NCBI RefSeq assembly: GCF_001261735.1
Contig: NZ_CVRP01000007.1
Span: 387,711-451,710, forward strand
Source: Dysgonomonas sp. BGC7
GTDB lineage: Bacteria > Bacteroidota > Bacteroidia > Bacteroidales > Dysgonomonadaceae
DNA length: 64,000 bases
Direction of reading: 5' to 3'
Notes under the pieces: generated by a model
Told to the model about the DNA's origin: nothing
The model's input: the letters and a program-made list of their open reading frames with translations, nothing else
The model's database searches: none
Translations under genes and position numbers: made by a program
Shown here: positions 59,948 to 64,000 of the stretch, in pieces
Numbering within the stretch: position 1 is the stretch's first letter
How the letters are laid out: the number at the start of each line of letters is the position of its first letter

Positions 59948-60889
59948 ATGAAACTTTTTATTTATTGCCTGACACTACTGTTGGCTATTATTATAACTAC
60001 TTCTTGCGAGAATGAATCAATAAAGTTATATCACCCTAAGCCAGATGAAGAGGAGAAGCCGATCGAATGGTTATTAGAGACTGTCGATTATCCGGAAGCT
60101 GGTCTCGGATTTATCAGACGTAATGATTTGAAGTTTTTGTACGATGACAATTATTCATTACAAATGATAAATAATACATCAGATGCATATAATGTTGATT
60201 ATAAAAAAGGAAAAATAGCTTTTTCTCGTAAAACAGAAGCATCTTCTTATATCACTTATGATAGCCTTATTTTGAAATTAGATGAAAATGACAGAGCTAT
60301 ATATGGGCTTCATACAACGTATCGGGATATGCTTAATGAAAAGGATGCAAATAAGGTACAAGATGACTCGATGCGCTTTTCTTACGATTCGCAAGGGTAT
60401 CTTATTAAATTGGATCGCTATGCATGGACGGGGTATAAAGAACCTTCTTACACAGAAGAGTATACAATAAAAGATGGCAATATTGTTGAAATAATAACAC
60501 ATAATGCATCGTATAATTTCAAATATAGTTTCTTCTATAATGAGTCTGAATATACTCAGGCATCGCGCTATTGCTTCGAGATGATGCATAATACGGTTTC
60601 TCTTACATCTGGAAATGGTTGTCTTTTGCTTACAAATCTTGTTTTTATGTCAGACTATCTGGGTAAAAAAAGTAAAAACAATGTAATCAGGGTTCTTATA
60701 GAAAGAGTGGTACAAGGAAAGGCTGAGCTGTATGCAGAAGTACAATACGACTATAAATATGATGAGAATAACCTTTTGACACAGGTTACTCTCAATGGAA
60801 TTGTCAACAATAACGATATCCCGGAAGGTTATACTATATCTTTTGGCTATCAGAAGAAAGGTGAGGATGAAAAAAATCCGGCTCGTTAG
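59948..60889 (+). CDS. Hypothetical lipoprotein
   Basis: A lipoprotein signal is clear: MKLFIYCLTLLLAIIITTSC with lipidated Cys at residue 20. The mature 293 residues are beta-rich, with repeated strand/turn units of the type FSYDSQGYLIKLDRY and YDYKYDENNLLTQVTL. These resemble the YD-repeat-like or DUF4595-type lipoproteins common in Bacteroidetes, which is only a resemblance. The C terminus is polar (EDEKNPAR). It probably sits on the outer membrane. It is a single-gene unit closed by the palindromic terminator at 61031-61080. Confidence 0.65.
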   Translation: MKLFIYCLTLLLAIIITTSCENESIKLYHPKPDEEEKPIEWLLETVDYPEAGLGFIRRNDLKFLYDDNYSLQMINNTSDAYNVDYKKGKIAFSRKTEASSYITYDSLILKLDENDRAIYGLHTTYRDMLNEKDANKVQDDSMRFSYDSQGYLIKLDRYAWTGYKEPSYTEEYTIKDGNIVEIITHNASYNFKYSFFYNESEYTQASRYCFEMMHNTVSLTSGNGCLLLTNLVFMSDYLGKKSKNNVIRVLIERVVQGKAELYAEVQYDYKYDENNLLTQVTLNGIVNNNDIPEGYTISFGYQKKGEDEKNPAR

Positions 60890-61030
60890 AAGTTGTGAAT
60901 AGAATTACGAGAGAAATCCACATCTTTATCGAGCCGGAAAGGCTAAGGGGAATAGCCTATTTTGCAGAAGCTTCTATATAGATGAAAAAAGGATAGAAAT
61001 TCCATAATTAAAATATAAATTTATCTATAG

Positions 61031-61080
61031 ATAAAAACAAAAGCACCGGAAGGATATCCTTCCGGTGCTTTTGTTTTTAT
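61031..61080. terminator. Perfect 50-bp palindrome, bidirectional terminator
   Basis: Each half is 25 bp, centred between 61055 and 61056. The core is AAAGCACCGGAAGGAT with its exact complement, flanked by A and T tracts. It lies between the convergent lipoprotein and phosphodiesterase genes and would end transcription from both. Confidence 0.93.
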
Positions 61081-61101
61081 TGATTGTGTCAGATGTTTTA
61101 T

Positions 61102-62133
61102 TTATTCTTTCAAAAGATCTAATAGTATTTCCGGCTCGTCTGTAGTTATGAAATCTAGTTTCTGACCGATAATTTTCTTCATGTCTTCTTTTTTATTCAC
61201 TGTCCAAGCATTCGTTAGAAGTCCCATTTTTCTGGCCTTGTTAGCCAACTCTTCATCTTTGAAGAAACTGCTGTAGTGGTAATCTATTCCTGATATCTTT
61301 GCTGCTTTAAGTTCTTCTAAGGTCTTTTTGTCGTTAGACAAATAAAGGACTTGTGCTGTAGGGTCTAGTTCTCTAATACGTAATGCTGCTTCGAAGCTGA
61401 AGGTAATATAGTCTGTCCATCCCTGAGCCTTTAGTCTGTGAACAATCTGCACCGATGAGTCTGCAACAGCTTCGCTTCGCTCAGTTCCTTTTTGTGACGT
61501 TTTTACTTCAAGTACCAATCTCGTTCTGTTTTGCTTTTTTATACAATTTATGTATTGTTCCAGATTTGGTACATAGTCGCCATCTTTTAACGCAACAGAG
61601 TACAATTCGCTGGCTGTGGTTTCTTCTACTGTTTTTCCTCCTATTGTAGGGTCGTGAGATAATACTACAGCATTGTCTGAGGATAGCCAAACATCAAACT
61701 CAGATCCTGCACAACCTATCTCTATAGCCTTTTTTAAAGATTTTAAAGAGTTTTGACTTGCATCATGGTGTTTCCAAGCTCCTCTGTGTGCAACTACTCC
61801 GTTACGGATGAAATTGTCTTTTACCAGTTCGAACGACTTTTCATCATTGCCGTATTTTAGGGTTATTTCATACTTGTATGCAGAATTACTGGTAATGGTA
61901 GCTCCTTTTTTAAGTTTTAGTACACCTTTGTTGTCTATCGTGAATAGATTTGAGGTATCTTTAATAAGTTTAACCTTGTTGTTCGTTTGTGATATAACTT
62001 TGCCTATAACAGCGCCTTTCTTGTTTTCAGGTATGAGATAGTTGTCCAGCACCAATAGCTGTTTTACTGATTGAGAAAACAAGGGAAAGGTGCAAATTAG
62101 AATTAAAGATAATAAGATGTTGGTTCTTTTCAT
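61102..62133 (-). CDS. Exported glycerophosphodiester-phosphodiesterase-like protein
   Basis: A signal peptide (cleavage near PLFSQ) is followed by a cadherin-like beta domain at about 25-105 (VLDNYLIPENKKGAVIGKV, given by position). The GDPD barrel starts at VVAHRGAW with His116-Arg117, then EFDVWLSSD (Glu145 and Asp147) and LSHDPT (His160). The usual PENT motif is replaced by SQNS, so a Gln stands where the classical Glu metal ligand would be. It may still hydrolyse glycerophosphodiesters, or a related phosphodiester. Length 343 is normal for a two-domain form. Confidence 0.85.
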   Translation of the reverse strand: MKRTNILLSLILICTFPLFSQSVKQLLVLDNYLIPENKKGAVIGKVISQTNNKVKLIKDTSNLFTIDNKGVLKLKKGATITSNSAYKYEITLKYGNDEKSFELVKDNFIRNGVVAHRGAWKHHDASQNSLKSLKKAIEIGCAGSEFDVWLSSDNAVVLSHDPTIGGKTVEETTASELYSVALKDGDYVPNLEQYINCIKKQNRTRLVLEVKTSQKGTERSEAVADSSVQIVHRLKAQGWTDYITFSFEAALRIRELDPTAQVLYLSNDKKTLEELKAAKISGIDYHYSSFFKDEELANKARKMGLLTNAWTVNKKEDMKKIIGQKLDFITTDEPEILLDLLKE

Positions 62134-62324
62134 GATTCGATATTTTTTTAGAATTGTAAAGTTAATAAATTCGAGGATTTATATAATACTTTTTACTCTT
62201 ATTGTTTTGCTTTTTACTCTTTTGTTTTTTAGGCATAAACTATTGAATTTTATGTGTTTTTTTCTTCTGCAACTCTGTCTAATGTTTTGACATTTTATTA
62301 CCTTTACATTCAAATTTAAACACT

Positions 62325-63521
62325 ATGAGCACATACTCCAACTTTCAAAAGTATTTACAAGAAGAGCTTGCTGATATTCAGTCAGCAGGATTGTATAAGA
62401 ATGAACGTATTATTGTTTCTCCTCAGGGAGCAGCAATAAAAGTAAGCACAGGGCAAGAGGTTCTGAATTTCTGTGCAAATAATTATCTGGGACTATCGGA
62501 TAATAAAGAATTGATAGAGGCAGCAAAGCAGGCAATGGATTCGCGAGGATTCGGGATGTCTTCGGTTCGTTTTATTTGCGGTACACAAGACTTGCATAAA
62601 CAGCTTGAAGCTGCTATAGCTAAGTTTTTCGGTACAGAAGATTCTATCCTTTATGCTGCTTGCTTCGATGCTAACGGGGGTGTTTTCGAACCTCTTCTAA
62701 GCGATCAGGATGCTATTATTTCAGATTCCCTTAATCATGCTTCTATTATAGATGGTGTTCGTTTGTGTAAAGCTGTACGTTATCGTTATGCTAATGCAGA
62801 CATGGAAGATCTGGAGAAACAGCTAAAACTGGCACAATCGCAACGTTTTCGTCTGATTGTCACAGATGGTGTGTTCTCTATGGATGGGAATGTAGCGCCT
62901 ATGGATAAGATATATGAACTGGCTCGGAAATACAATGCCATGATTATGATAGACGAGTCACACTCGGCGGGAGTCGTAGGTAAAACTGGTCGTGGAACTA
63001 CCGAGCTGTTTAATCTGAAAGGTAAGGTGGAAATAATAACAGGTACATTAGGTAAGGCTTTTGGTGGAGCTATCGGAGGTTTCACTACAGGTAAGAAAGA
63101 AATTATAGATATGCTTCGTCAACGTTCGCGTCCTTATTTGTTTTCTAACTCTATACCTCCGGCAATAACAGCTGCAGGTATCAAGATGTTCGAAATGATG
63201 GAGCGTACAAATGAGCTTCAAGATAAACTGCATGCAAATACTGAGTATTTTGTAACAAAAATGAAAGCAGCAGGTTTTGATATTAAACCTACACAGTCTT
63301 CAATTTGCGCAGTGATGCTTTATGATGCAAAATTGTCGCAAGACATGGCTGCGAAAATGCTCGATGAAGGTATTTATGTAACAGGCTTCTATTACCCTGT
63401 AGTGCCTAAAGATTTGGCTCGTATAAGAGTTCAGATATCGGCCGGGCATGAAAAAGAACACTTGGATAAGTGTGTGGCAGCGTTTACGAAGATAGGAAAA
63501 GAATTAGGTGTAATTAAATAG
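62325..63521 (+). CDS. kbl: Glycine C-acetyltransferase (2-amino-3-ketobutyrate CoA ligase)
   Basis: Kbl cleaves 2-amino-3-oxobutyrate with CoA to glycine and acetyl-CoA, the second step of threonine degradation. PLP-binding Lys244 lies in GTLGKAFGG, matching the position in the E. coli enzyme. Other landmarks are CANNYLGLSD, SVRFICGTQDLHKQLE and DSLNHASIIDGVRL (all alpha-oxoamine synthase features). Length 398 is standard. The gene is followed after 3 nt by the epimerase-type dehydrogenase that would supply its substrate. Confidence 0.95.
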   Translation: MSTYSNFQKYLQEELADIQSAGLYKNERIIVSPQGAAIKVSTGQEVLNFCANNYLGLSDNKELIEAAKQAMDSRGFGMSSVRFICGTQDLHKQLEAAIAKFFGTEDSILYAACFDANGGVFEPLLSDQDAIISDSLNHASIIDGVRLCKAVRYRYANADMEDLEKQLKLAQSQRFRLIVTDGVFSMDGNVAPMDKIYELARKYNAMIMIDESHSAGVVGKTGRGTTELFNLKGKVEIITGTLGKAFGGAIGGFTTGKKEIIDMLRQRSRPYLFSNSIPPAITAAGIKMFEMMERTNELQDKLHANTEYFVTKMKAAGFDIKPTQSSICAVMLYDAKLSQDMAAKMLDEGIYVTGFYYPVVPKDLARIRVQISAGHEKEHLDKCVAAFTKIGKELGVIK

Positions 63522-63524
63522 AAT

Positions 63525-64000
63525 ATGAAAAACATTCTTATTGTGGGTAGTACCGGACAGATAGGTTCGGAACTAAGTATAAAACTACGCTCGATCTATG
63601 GCGATAGTAATGTTATTTGTGGATATTATAAACCACCTTATCCTGAAGGTTTTTTTGAGTGGGGGCCTACTGTCGAAATAGATGCTACAAATGTACAGCA
63701 AATAGCCGATGTGGTGAAGAAGTATAAAATAGATACCATATACAATCTTGCTGCTATCTTGTCTGCTACAGCTGAAAAAAATCCTAAGCTTGGATGGGAT
63801 GTCGGTGTTGGTAGCTTGATGAACTGTTTGGATGTTGCGCGAGAATATAATTGTTCTGTTTTTACACCCAGTTCGATAGGTGCTTTCGGTCCTGATACAC
63901 CAAAAGACAAAACTCCTCAGGATACAGTTCAACGACCTAATACAGTATATGGAATAACAAAGGTAATGGGAGAACTTATGAGTGATTATTATTATACTCG
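63525..64000 (+). CDS. Epimerase-type L-threonine 3-dehydrogenase, 5' part
   Basis: The open frame starts at ATG 63525 and runs off the window end with no stop (158 complete codons). The product begins MKNILIVGSTGQIGSELSI, an NAD-binding Rossmann fold with G-x-x-G-x-x-G, followed by YNLAAILSATAEKNP, FTPSSIGAFGPDTP and TVYGITKVMGE with the Tyr-x-x-x-Lys pair. This is the signature of the short-chain-dehydrogenase type of threonine 3-dehydrogenase. With kbl immediately upstream, the two would convert threonine to glycine and acetyl-CoA. The C-terminal half is outside the window. Confidence 0.9.
   Translation, partial: MKNILIVGSTGQIGSELSIKLRSIYGDSNVICGYYKPPYPEGFFEWGPTVEIDATNVQQIADVVKKYKIDTIYNLAAILSATAEKNPKLGWDVGVGSLMNCLDVAREYNCSVFTPSSIGAFGPDTPKDKTPQDTVQRPNTVYGITKVMGELMSDYYYT

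Overview
The window looks like a stretch of a Bacteroidetes chromosome, most likely Bacteroidales. A Dysgonomonas-type genus is my guess from general resemblance and is not proven. The evidence is: low-GC DNA; a short primary sigma factor that begins almost directly at region 1.2; many copies of the Bacteroidetes -7 box TAnnTTTG 15-70 nt upstream of start codons; few Shine-Dalgarno sequences; and typical families (TonB-dependent-receptor-like barrels, SSS symporter, fused 2-oxoacid:ferredoxin oxidoreductase, GH20/GH3 enzymes, DUF4924, DUF4870, TIGR02757). No insertion sequence, prophage, CRISPR array or rRNA operon is visible. It reads as ordinary core chromosome with a few accessory islets.

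Layout. 1-5.8 kb: coiled-coil lipoprotein, rsmI, a TIGR02757 protein, an MscS channel, a large TPR/OmpA-like lipoprotein and a 53-residue small gene. 5.9-8.2 kb: tRNA-Gly(CCC) and tRNA-Leu(CAG), then a lone beta-propeller protein and a possible gene remnant, closed by tRNA-Leu(GAG) on the other strand. 8.7-13.4 kb: a secreted GH20 and a GH3 glycosidase, then tRNA-Gly(GCC). 13.5-19.3 kb: envelope proteins around the korAB pair and a rhodanese. 19.4-30.8 kb: a long plus-strand run with metA, a U32 protein, VanZ, a TlpA-like thioredoxin, and the late histidine genes hisH, hisA, hisF and hisIE. One unrelated gene sits in each of the three gaps between these his genes. The run ends with ftsE and a GNAT gene. 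30.8-42.9 kb: SSS symporter and GT11 fucosyltransferase, HtrA protease, rpoD, gdhA, then rfbB, an acidic membrane protein, murB and murA, and a DMT transporter. 43-64 kb: a large outer-membrane barrel, an ECF sigma factor with a small membrane partner, many single-gene units (MBL hydrolase, S24 repressor, AcpH-like, TPR lipoprotein, DUF1287, pirin, epimerase, arginine-deiminase-fold enzyme, DUF3795, S9 peptidase, GDPD), and finally kbl followed by the start of an epimerase-type threonine dehydrogenase cut by the window end.

How the genes work together. hisH/hisF form imidazole-glycerol-phosphate synthase, and hisIE and hisA supply its substrate. korA/korB form one low-potential 2-oxoacid oxidoreductase. 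murB and murA are consecutive steps in UDP-MurNAc synthesis. kbl and the partial downstream gene would convert threonine to glycine and acetyl-CoA. The GH20/GH3 pair probably trims exogenous glycans. 

No clearly new multi-gene system is present. The observations most worth a second look are the MurA Cys-to-Asp replacement, the interleaved his operon, the structured leaders upstream of the mscS-like and MBL-fold genes, an 8-bp tandem repeat against the start codon of the AcpH-like gene, a perfect 50-bp palindromic terminator, and the tRNA-bounded islet at 6.1-8.1 kb.
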